Assembly (NCBI GenBank): GCA_002633025.1
Contig: NMRB01001965.1
Coordinates: 30,860 to 94,859 of the forward strand
Origin: Notospermus geniculatus
Taxonomy: Eukaryota > Nemertea > Pilidiophora > Heteronemertea > Lineidae
DNA length: 64,000 nucleotides
Direction of reading: 5' to 3'
The notes beneath the pieces are model-generated. The model did no database searches. It worked only from the letters and a program-made list of their open reading frames with translations, and was not told the origin of the DNA. Position 1 is the stretch's first letter. Every line of letters begins with the position of its first letter. Shown in pieces: positions 48,101 to 60,100 of the stretch. The position numbers were made by a program, and so were the translations under genes.

Positions 48101-51100
48101 CAACACACATTGGGCAAGTGCGGCAATAATCATGAATCTCTTGGACCACACCAGGCCAATAGAACCTGGCTAGAACCTTGCGCAGTGTCTTATTGCGTCC
48201 AAGGTGAGCTCCTCCTGTGGTCGCAGCGTGAACATCATGTAGTACCGATAACCGTAAGCCGGGGGGAACAACTTGTCGTAGAACTACGCCTGCCTTCTTC
48301 GGTACCTTGCCACTGTGGCTTGTCCTGTATTGATAACTGCTCAAATTGTCTCCAATATGTCTTCACATTCCTGCCTTTATCTTTTACCGAGCTCCACTCT
48401 GGTTTTTCCTTGGAGCTTACCCATCTTCTGACAAGGGCTATTTCCGGGTCCATCTCCTGTTCGGCTGCGATGGAGTCACCAGTATTAGTCTCTGATGATG
48501 GAGTCACCGTGGTAACAGATACCACAGGACTTAGCGTTTCCCCACCAGAATCTACTCCGGTCTTCTCAGCCTGCTTTCTTCTATGATTTCTCTTTGACTT
48601 TCTCCTTTTCCCATGTACTTCCGTTTTGTTACCATGGTCGCAGCTTTTCTCATTGTCGGTCACGTTTTTCTCATTTCTGGCCACCTCGGTCTCAGTTCTG
48701 TTCATATTGGTTTCCGTGCTGTTCATAGGGGCAGCTATTACCTCCTCTGACATTGTTGGCTCCTCCTTACATGTTACTTCTGTAGGGGCCTTGGTTGCTG
48801 CCCGCATATGCACATTTTGCTTAGTCCCCTGTGCTGACGTTGGTACAGGCATGACAGGGGTTTCAATCACCACCTGCACCTGTTCGCTCTGTTCCAACAC
48901 CTCACTTGAGTATGTGGTGGATGTTGGCCTCCCACTGGACACAAGGCTCAGCTTTCGCGGCTTTGGAACTGGTTTCAGTCGTTCCACCCCTTGTCCCAGA
49001 GGGAGCTCCGTCATCCCTATTGTTCCTACAACTGGTTTGTCTTGGTTCACCGACCGCTTATCCTCCAGACAGGGCACTTTACCACTTTTGTCGTCTGGTC
49101 TGCGACTGAGGGCATCCGCCGCTCCATTTTGTTTTCCTGGTCTGAACCTGATTTCTATATTTCCATAAGAGGCCAATTCTATAGCCCAACGACTCCGTCG
49201 ACCTGATGATTCCGCTTCTAAATTCAGTGTGGTCTGATGCGTCAAAGGTCGATGATCTGTGAAGACGGTTAATGACGATGATCCCCATATGTACACTTGG
49301 AAATGGCGCAGGGCCCATATGATGGCCCAAAATTCCTTATCAAATGTCGCCCATTTCCTCTCCGTCTTGTTTAGCGATTTACTCGCATATGCTATTGGCC
49401 GATCTCTTCCCTCCTCGTCTTCCTGAGAGAGGACAGCACCGATGGACAGGTCCGATGCGTCCGTGCTTAGGATGAATGGTTCACCCCACCTCGGATGAGC
49501 GAGAATCGGCGGTGTCGACAGCCTCACCTTGAGTGCTTCAAAGCTCTGTTGGCACTCACAATCCCACAGGAAGGTCGCGTCCTTTTCCAAGAGCCTGTTG
49601 AGGGGTGCCGCTACTTTGGCAAAGCCCTCTACATACCTGCGGTAATATGAAGCTAATCCCAGGAAGCTGCGCACGTCCCCTTGGCTCTTCGGAACAGGTC
49701 ACTCCTGCACTTTTTCCACATTTGTTGGGTCTGGTCTAACTCCATATCTCGAAACCTCGTGTCCAACATTTATCGTCTTAGGTCTGGCTATCATACATTT
49801 GCTTGGCTGCAGCTTAAGATTTGCTCGTCTGAGCCTGTCAAACACTTCCTGCAGAACCAAAAGGTGTTCCTCAAATGTCCTCGTATAGATGAACAAGTCA
49901 TCTAGGTACGTCGCTAATACATGCCAGTCCATGCCATGGAAGACTAGTTCAATCAGCTTTGCAAATAAGGGTGGCGCATTACACAACCCAAATGGAACTC
50001 TGGTGAATCTGTACAGGTCAGGACCGAAAGAGAATGCCGTTTTGTCCCTACTAGCTGGCTCCACAGGCACCTGCCAGTAGCCGCTGGTCAGATCTAACGT
50101 GGTAAACAGTGTCGCCCCAGACATTCCAGACAAAACATCATCCGTTCTGGGTGAATGGGCATTCTTTACAGTAACCGCATTCAGTTTTCTGTAATCCACG
50201 CAGAATCTGATGTCGCCATTCTTTTTCTTGACCAACACGATTGGTGTGAAGACCAAGGACCATCGCAAGGCTCAATAACACCATCGCACAGCATATCGGT
50301 CACCTGACGTTCGACCTCATCCCTGAGATGGAAAGGTATTCTCCGTGGCCTCTGTTTGATGGGCTCCGCGTCACCAGTGTTGATGGTATGTGACAACAGA
50401 TCTGTTACACCACGGTCATTTTTAAAGAGATGAAAAGCACAAAAATTGACACACAATATATGATAAATAAAAAGGCAATTTCCAGAGTGTTTGCGAATTT
50501 TCGACCCCAACCGGGGTCTTCTTCAGGCTGGAACTTTACAATCCGAAACTCTAGAACAGAGTCTGTTCTAGAGTTTCGGATTGTAAAGTTCCAGCCTGAA
50601 GAAGACCCCGGTTGGGGTCGAAAATTCGCAAACACTCTGGAAATTGCCTTTTTGTTTATCACGGTCATTTTTAGATGTACTAAATACGTCTGCGTTTTTC
50701 CTCAGACATTCCTTCAACTGAAACATCTCCGCATCGCTTAATTCACAGCCAGATAGATCTACAGCTGGTAGCCCCGAATCATCTGATTCCCCATCGCCGC
50801 TCGCAGAGACGTCATCCTCCTCGGGTTGATAACACTCCAGCAACTCATAATTACTTGTTACCTTTGGGTCCGCTGATCCCTCTATACTATGGAAATCCCC
50901 AACTAGTTTACCCTGACGAATCAGTAATGGCTTATCTTCCACATTGATTACTCGAACCGGTATAGTAGCATCTTCAGCTTCTGCTACCACTCGTGCGACA
51001 AGCACGTCATTACCCCTACGAGGCTCCAGTACCCCCGCGTATTTCAGCATTGGGTTCCCTTTGTCGTGGATAAGATGCCCTGGGCAGATAACCTCAGAGT

Positions 51101-54100
51101 TAGGCGGTACAATGCACTCCTCTGCTGCCTTTACCCGACAGATCCCCGGTGGTCTTGGATCACTAGTCGCCAGCGGAAATATTCTTTCTCCAACTTTTAA
51201 TTCCCGTTTCTGGGGGTTGATAGATATATTGTGGGCCAGCATGAAATCCCATCCAAGTATTAACGGACTATCCACATTACTCACCACCCTGAAGCGGTGT
51301 TGAAGGTCAAGATCCCCAATCGACACAGTCACCTCCGAGCATCCTCTTACGTCAAGAGTGTCCCCAGTCACCGAGTGTGGTCTCTCTCTGGATTCCTCCA
51401 GTACCATATCTGGCGGCTGACATCCCTTCCACAAGTTTTCTCGGATGACGGAAATATCCGCCCCTGTGTCGACTAATGCCAATCCTTCCTCACCTCCAAC
51501 TTTAACTTTAATCCGTGGTATAATCCTACTTGAATCACGGCCATGCTGGTCGGCCGCCAAGTGGCCCGCCTTGACGGCCCCGTCTATTCCCCCTGGTTGT
51601 ATTTCAGAAACCAGCAGTGACGCCACTTATGTCCACGTCTCCCACAGTAGTCGCATTCGCCCTCAAATCTGCCATGGTTTGCTGCTCCCAGCGAAGATTC
51701 AACCTGCTGTTGGCCGCCTCCTGCATTAGTGTAGGCAGGTGGTCCCCACTGCCTAGCATTACCGGCATGCCCTCCTCTATTGGGCACTGTATTATTGACT
51801 GGTAGCATGAGTGGGCCTTGATTTCCTTGCATGTTCGGTAGTCCCCGTGGATCCTGGTACATGGGCGCAGCCTGTGGTGATCTACTGGGGGCGTGGCCAC
51901 GTGGGAAATTTGGCCTTGTTCTAAACCTCCCGCGGCCTCTACCTTGATATGGCTGGTTTGCCCTGGAGTCAGGGTTGGCGCCATTGCCGAACCCCGCATT
52001 ATCCTTTTTACCTGCGTCAAACCCTTCCTTTGGTCTTACTTGTTGTCCCATCCGCATTTCCTTAATTTGCTCAGCCAGAGTTTGGACCTGTGTAGCCAAT
52101 TCCTTTACCATATCCTCGGCCTTGGGGTCCGGCACCTGTGGCTGTGGAACCTCCTGTTGCACTGTGCGGATGGATTGCGGCTGAGAAACACGTCGCACTT
52201 GCTCATATTGTTCCGCAAGTTGAACTGCAGCCCTCAGTGTAGCAGGATTGTGGGTCAGCAAATGGAGCTGGGTGTCACCATCTCCAACACCACGGACAAA
52301 CTGCTCCTTAGCTAACGCGTCCCTGGCTGCAGGTTGAAAATCAGCATAAGCCAGTGTTACTGCTTCCATGATCCGCAGCTCGAAACCGGCCATCGTTTCC
52401 CCAGGATTTTTGGTCATTGCCATGAATTCTTGGCGCCGCAGCAAGTTATGGTCTCCGGGGACCAATCTATCCCTCAGTGCCTGCCTCAGTACAGCGTAAT
52501 CAGCTTTTTCATCTGGCGTGAGGACATCATATGTCAGGAACGCCCTTCCTGTTAGATACAGCGGCAGCACTTCATGGCGCCCCTGGCCGGGCCCATCTGG
52601 CGGGGGATTTGGTACAAAAATCTCAAAACGTTTAAACCAAAGGTCGAAATTCTCACCTGCTTCTCCTGAAAATGGCTGTAACTTAGGCCGGGCTGCTGCC
52701 ATCCTGGAAAATTATCAAAATGCTATTTAATACTTGAAATGATGTCACTATATCTCAGTATGGGCAAATTACCACACCAGCTATGTGAAACTCTGCTGCA
52801 ATGACAAGTAATTTACGTGGTGGCTCTGTACCAACTCAGGTCACCTAGCCCTTCAATCATCCTTAAAATGTGGCAACCACTTCCTGGATCCTCTTCCTTA
52901 TCTCTTCGACGAACTTCTTCCGCATAGCAGTAGACGCATGCACCCCGTCGAAGAGGCGGTTCCTCCTTGCCACCAGAGGTCGATGATGCCTCCTCCTCAC
53001 AATAAAACGGTCGAGAAACGCAGGGCGGTACCCAGCACCACGGTGAAATTCACGCACATCGGCATGTACTGCCCTCAAGGCCCTCTCCTCTACTGCCGAC
53101 TGGTTCAGCCTTGGTGGCACAGTACCAAGTACAAGGCGACTGCTAGCGTGGTGCCCTCTAACTGCCGCGATCAACCGCTGTATTTCATCAGACACGGGCT
53201 TCGATCGGTGGTAGGCCTTCATCTCCACGTCGCGTCCTCCCTATAACGTGGTGGCGGGTGGTTCCTGTTGCGCCTCTGGAAAATATCATTTCCACCCCCA
53301 CACACAACAATAATCAGTGGATCACGGTGAGTCGCCAATGCCTCCTCCACCAAGTGCAGCAGTTGTGCAAATTTCGCCCCTCTCACGATGATAGGCTCGA
53401 TGGCAACATTACCAATCGAGGCCCCCAAAGCTTGCTCCTCTCCCCCTAGCAAGGAATCCGTCAAGACGAAAGCCTTCGTCGGTCGTACAATCACCTCTCT
53501 CTCGTCTGGCCACCATTCATCCACTGTCATAAACTCCTCCGCTCCACCTGTCGCCTCTCCGGCCCACTCCTCTTCACTCTCGCTGGAGCTGCTCCTCCTG
53601 GCGTCTTCTGGGAGAAGAAACCTCACCCTTGGCATCTACAGGAACAAAGGAGTGTATTAATATTCGTAAACCCCCATTTAGTTGTTCATACTTAGGCAGT
53701 TACCCCTGCGTGTCAGACAGAAGTGGCTCAGTACCACTCGAGTGTCACTACGCCCCAAACTGCACACAGCGCCACCTCCAGTCTTCGACCTAGTGACACT
53801 GCCATCAGGTCCCTACTTTCTCGGCGGAGGATCGTAGTTCCAATACATGCCAAGTGGAATTGAAGAATTTCATGGGCACGTACATGTACACGAAACGTTT
53901 TTTCGTCGACCTAATTATCTGATTGGTCAACAGAAGCACGTGACAGCTGATAAGCACATGGTCTTGTTTACATTCTGTCACTTGACCCCTCGTGACCACT
54001 CAATGCTGTGTCCTGATTGGTTGAGCTAACGAAGAACCTGTTGAGTAATTTGGTTTTATCCTTCCGATGTAGTTCCGTACGTTTTGACAACTGCAACCTC

Positions 54101-57100
54101 AAAATACCCTTTTTGGCCATTTTTGAGAGCTTTATTGGTAGATATTTTATTATTGTTTCAAAAAAGGCCTAAATTTTGGCAGAAAAAGGCCTAAATTTAT
54201 TCACTGCACTTTTGTGCAGGCGCATCACAGCAGTTGAAGGCTAAGGCATTATCCGGGTTTACCCATAATGCCTAGCGAAGGTAATTGACTACGCCCACCT
54301 TTGACATGGCCCCCGACCACGTGCGAGAAGTTCGTGTCCAATTGCCGGATGGCTCAACTAGGCCTACCCTATTTTCGGACACTCGGACAAAGTACTCGAT
54401 TTGTGATTTTAGTGGCGAAGAACCAACTATTATTCGTGCCCCTTGCTCCCATGAGTCTTATAGTGCACGTTACTATTCATTGAATCTCTAATACTACCAA
54501 TTTCAACTACTTTTCTGTCCTTTTTCACAGTCTCATGCTCGGGGCTCTGTACCCGCGAAAAATCCAATATGGCCGCCCTTTCGAATCATCATCATCATCA
54601 TCATCATATGTTTCGACTTTTGTAGCCCTTACGGACTGTGAGCCGCTGCTTTTTATAGTGCGCTTTTTTGGGGTGATGGTGTCGATATCAAAGAAAAAGA
54701 AAGAAAAAACCCACAGTGGGGATTTGAACATAACTAATAAAATTTAAGAGGAACAGCAACAAACTAACTTAAAGGGACTCTAGAGGGAACTCACGGATAC
54801 CACAGATATTCGTCAGTTCAATATCTCAATCATAGGTGGCAGGTCGCAATAATAGTGTAAGAGTTTCGAGGTGGCCTACCTTGCTTACATTGGGCCATTT
54901 GGACGTATTCGGGCTGAAGATATATCGGAGGCTCTCATCGACTCCGGGCGAAGGCATATAATTGTGAAACAAAATTGTGAAACAAATTGAGGGTCCGTCG
55001 GATGGGACTAAAAGCCGTGGTCCCTTGTACCTGAGTGTCTATGCCAGGGCAAGTAAAAGACCCCACACAGGTGGACAGTAGCCTGTCGTGGACTCCATAC
55101 CTCCGGCAAAAACCCAAGAGGGTTACGACGCCGGTAATGATATGATGATGGGAGGTCTTCTCTCGACGGTTCCTGTAATTCGACTGCCTCTAGTTCGTCC
55201 GTGCGGCTCACAGGTGGCGCTCGTGACCAGAACGGTCACAGCGAAGGTCTGACCCTACTACACACTTCCCCCTCTTAACGAAATAGGAGCAGTGCACGGG
55301 GTAGTTCTCGTAATCGGGTAGCAATGCAATCACGTTATCGCTAAATAGAGATGCTGGTCAGCCTCTCAGCAGCAGTAAGGCATGAGGGGCATTCCAAAAC
55401 GACCCCTTTCATCAACGGCATTCATCAACGTTCCGTAGCACGTAGGCTAGAAGCCGGAAGACCGACATACCGGTAACAATCGCGCCCTACCGTACATAGC
55501 CCAGCTGTGACATTGCCCAGCCGACTCAACTAACACTAACTGCTAGGTCTTGTCTCCGAATGTCAGGACGCCGGAAGGTCTGCTCAGACACTTCAGCGTT
55601 AGGCAAATACAGACTAAAACGGAATGGCACCGCAGAATGGTAGGCCTACGAGGAAGGTGGTATTGGACCCAACTACTCAATCTATCAGATCCAGCACACC
55701 AAGGGAGATAATGCCACCCGCAATGCAAATCTGTACTATAGTCGCCCAGTAAAGAATCAAAGGGCCTCAAGCATTACCAAAATTATCAAATCTTGAAAAC
55801 TACATGCGTAACGGACACAGCAGGAATCTCACGCAGAAATGCGGTGAGGAACATCCATTGACCAACAGCCAACTTGCAAGAGTTGCAGAACATAACTCAT
55901 AGGATGACAAAAGCTGGAGTCGTGCTCACACAGAATTGCAGTGAATTGCGCAAACCAACAGCAAATGGAAGAATTAACACATTTAATAGGACATATACAA
56001 ACTAGAATCTCGCTTACACAAAATTGCAGTGAGCTCTCTCATTCCGAAAACAATTGATTCCCACACAAACCTGCAGTGAGAATCTTAGAAGTGACTAGGT
56101 GACGGGGACCAGGACTGAATGAAACGCACGCAGTACAGGTAATCCTCCGACTGTTGGACATCGCAGTGGGCCCGCGGGAGCGTAGGCTTACAACTTGGTG
56201 TTGAGATTGGTGCCCTGGAGTAACTCATGGCCTCGGAGGGAATGTTGCTGGACCTGTTAGATGTAGGAGGAGACGGACCGCTGAGGGTGATGTTCAGTGA
56301 TGATGATGGTGCTGAACCACGTCTGGAACGGCTGAACCAGACACCACTGAAAATTCTCCTGCTGGTGCTACCGTTACTGGTGGTAGGCCTGCTCATTCCT
56401 GAAGCCATGCGGTATCGGGAGTTCCTCTCAACCTTCGGTGTACTGGTGTACATTTGGGACGACTGCTGAAAGGTCCTGGCTCCTGGAGTGTCGTTGACGG
56501 CATTACTCTGACGAGAAGACCTGGTGCCCGGGGATCGGGGTGAATTTGATCTGTGGCAGGCCAGGTTTCGTGCACCATCCCGGGACGCTGACAGATCACC
56601 ATCAACGGCCAAAGGACTGGTCTTGCCCTGTTCTCGTTGTAATGTAGCTACAGCACCGGATATCGCCTTATCCGTCAGACTTTTGGCCAGCTTTTCCAAC
56701 TCATCCTCCAGCCCTTCCATGTAGCACTTATCGATGTAGCCTGAGTCTACGCCCTGCTCTCCATCATTGGACTCCATCAAATGTATCTCGGGATCTTTTC
56801 CGAACTTCACAGAGGGTTTTCTCCCGCACTTACGAGTGGGACTCCCAACTGCACGTTTCCACCGTCCATCCTCAAGGGAACCAGGCGACTGGGTAGTGGC
56901 TTGGACAGTAGGCCTACCTGTCGCACATTCACCCCTGGGCGCTACCCCTTGTGATGCGCAAGACCCATTCGGAAGTTCACGTTGAGTTTGAGTCCCATGA
57001 TCCATGGATTCAGACAGGACTGTCTGAATAGAAACGTCCTGAGTAGGACAACTACAGGATACAGAAATTGACAAATCATTTCGAGCGGGCGTAGCTGGCT

Positions 57101-60100
57101 TCTGAGCTGACATCTCGTCCCCAAACGGACACATTGTAGGGTCAGGCACGTCTGCCTGTAGAAAGCGGTTGGCTGATGTCACCTGGGCGGTCGGATCAAT
57201 GGACAAGTCAGTTTGGGTGGGAAAATCTACCTTCTTTGCTTGACATTGAGGATGTTGTTGACCCGCATCGCTCATCACAACTCGCTTCTGCAGGCCCTTG
57301 TCCTTAGTTAAGGGGTGCACCTGGACAGCTGTGCTGTGGTATGTCGGCTCTGGGGTTTGGGTAGAACGATGTAGTATGGGAGGCCTGAGCGTCTTGCTGG
57401 GGACGGCTATCATGTCCTTAATCTGCTGCTGGTACTTCTCGATCATCTCCCCTCTCTGGTTACACAGGGCCACCAATTCTTTGTTGTTGTTTACGGCTTT
57501 ATCGTGGTGGCCGATAAAAGCTTGTGCCTGTATCCATTCGCCCTGCACATGGAGATAGTAGTTGTTGCCGGCGAGAGCCTCTTCCATCTTACGCGCCAAT
57601 CTTTGTTCACTCCAGTCATGACGATTGGCCTTCCTGAGGAACCTACGGAAGAACTCTTCCCAAGGGGACGGAGCCTCCAATGACGCGTTTGAGTTGCAAG
57701 GCGAGGACATGATGGACGTTGATCAAAACAGGTCACACAAACTTGCAAGTGACACAAGAATCGTTGGAGTAATGTAAGAGTGGTGTCACGCAGCTGTGCA
57801 AGTGACGCAATCTCAAATAGAGCCGGTAGTATAGCCAAACCGGGAAAGCGTTAAATCTATGTTTAAGGGCCGAAATTTACTCTATAACTCGCGCACAAAA
57901 TTGCAGCGCAGGCACCCTTTAAATAAACAAAGACTGAAATAACAGCCCTGCCCTCCAAGAGGAATTTCCCACAACCAACTTATGCGTGGTCGAGTTAATC
58001 TGAGTTTATTAATTAATCCGTAATTCTGGTCACACAGATCTGCAAGTGAACAGACGTGAGCGCAATCGTGTCTATTGTGAACACAGCTAATCCCCTAAAA
58101 AGAACTTATCACGCAACGAGTCAGAATGAATGGTGGTGGATTGACATACATGTACACAAAACTGGAGGCACATATCAACTATACTGAACAGTCTGAAACT
58201 TTAACGATGTTGAGAAACTTTAAAAACGTTGAGAATCTGGGCGTGATGTCGTCATCGAATATATGGTAGTGGCCGGGATAAAGTTGGCAGTCGGTTGGCG
58301 AAATAATCAATGATCAATCTTAAACTTCAGAAGAATTTCCCTTGCTCACAAATTTGCAGAGCAGTGCAAAAATGTTCTTGTCCAAACTTAATCGGACAAC
58401 AGGAAAAAAGGGTCACACGACCGGTCCGGCAGTAGAGGGATTTGCACACCGAAGTACACACAAAATTTGCAGTGTAATAATGTCCGTATCAGATTCAGAT
58501 CCCCTCCCTGACGTGGAAAGGGTTAATTTTACTATACAAAACAACTTGCTGAGTTAATGTGCGCCAGCAGCAAATTGTGATCGGCACATAGTAAAACTCT
58601 AAGCAAGACATGAACTACACACAGATCTGCCGTGTAGGCCTATATTCCCCACCCTACCCTCTCCTACAAAGGAAAGGCAAATGGGCCGAATAATCAATCA
58701 CAAATGTTCAATATTGATAAATCTCACAGAAACTTCTTCCCCTGATGTAATCAATCCCATCCGTTTATAAATTTGTCGATAGATGGCGCGAATATGAAAG
58801 TATAAGTACGCATGCGCAGGTACAAGGCAGAATCGCGGGAAATTCTATAAATAGCGCTGGGGAAGACATGATCACGTCAGCCATGGAATTCCCAGCGTTA
58901 AAAATAGACACAAGTTATGAGGAGCTCAGAAAAGGTCAATCACAGCGAACCTCTTAATATTACATAATATCAATTGGGAAGTGTGCCAGTAGTGCTGGCG
59001 ATTTGGCGATGTTTATAATAAGGAATTAAACCTTGTCATTGCATGGTTGAATGGCAAGGTACATGTAATTGGACCTTTGTGGTGTTTTTATGTGTGTCTG
59101 AACAGAGGGTATTCATGTCTACCATGTAGGCTATACTGAGCATAACTTGTGTGATGTTGAATTTCCTTTGTACGGTGTTCGGTCTGCATGGACTGGGCAT
59201 GGTTCGGTGCAAATGATGCCGTTCTATGGTGTTCCCCAAATTCCCGCCAATGAACACCCCTCCGAAACCGATGTCCCAAATTCAGCCCTTCAAGAAAACA
59301 AAGTGTCCATGAAAAAACAAAGCTTTATATCAAGTTTTCCCCGAGAACTCGGTTAATGAAGTGTACAGTGCAGTGCTTCTGATTCGACAGGGGCTATATT
59401 AATATACACATCTTCAAATGCACAAATCTGACCAAGATTTCTATATTTCCAGTTAGTCCATTTCTCTCTAACCCCTGATTACATTTCTGTATAATCTATT
59501 TGGCACTCAGAGTTTCATAAACGTTAGACTTTCCCTAAGCATTGAGAAAAGTCAACTTCAGCTTTCCTTTGGCTCAAGTCCGACACCAACATAATGCCCC
59601 AACTGTGCAAACCACTGTGTACAACGAACCTCTGAGTATTCTGAGGTACATGTAATAGGATAATTATTCTAAATCTAATTGCATAATAGTAGTTTGTTCC
59701 GCCAGACCGTGGAGCTTTTCCATGAGGTGTATCTATTTTTAACGCTCGGAATTCCATGGCTGACGTGACATCATCATGGGTTCCCCAGAGTTATTTATAG
59801 AATTTCCCGCGATTCTGCCCTGGACGTGCTTGACCAGTGGCGCCAGCTGGTTGAAGCTAAATGGTACTCATAGTAGCCTAATAGCCGGTTCCCTCTGGAG
59901 TCCCTTTAAAATACAGTGTGCGCAATATTATCGATCGCCATAAAATCAACTTTTTCCTTCGAACCCCGATTCGGGCCTGGAGTTGGGCGCCAGTTATGTC
60001 GCGGGGTCTTTTACCGCCGCTATAGCCTACCTTTACGATGACTATGACACTGTAAATTACGGGAAATATCACTTTATTGAAGCAGTCAATACAACAACGA

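Larger units (their letters stand above)
54773..59905 (-). mobile_element. TTAA-flanked 5.1-kb element carrying one unknown gene
   Basis: Inverted ends AGGGACTCYAGAGGGAAC (17 of 18 bp alike) are flanked by TTAA at 54769-54772 and 59906-59909. It lies inside the leader of Gypsy S, whose primer-binding site is just outside the right end. It encodes a 541-aa ORF, eleven related hairpins outside that ORF, and two facing promoter/start modules. It has no recognisable transposase, so it is either non-autonomous or uses an unknown enzyme. A purine tract with TGTGTAGTAGGG (complement of 55250-55275) hints that part may derive from a retroelement. Confidence 0.7.

Noticed and set aside
48626-49168. 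Plus-strand 180-codon frame opposite the Gypsy S linker
   Set aside because: It overlaps the RNase H/linker coding sequence in antisense and shows no domain of its own.
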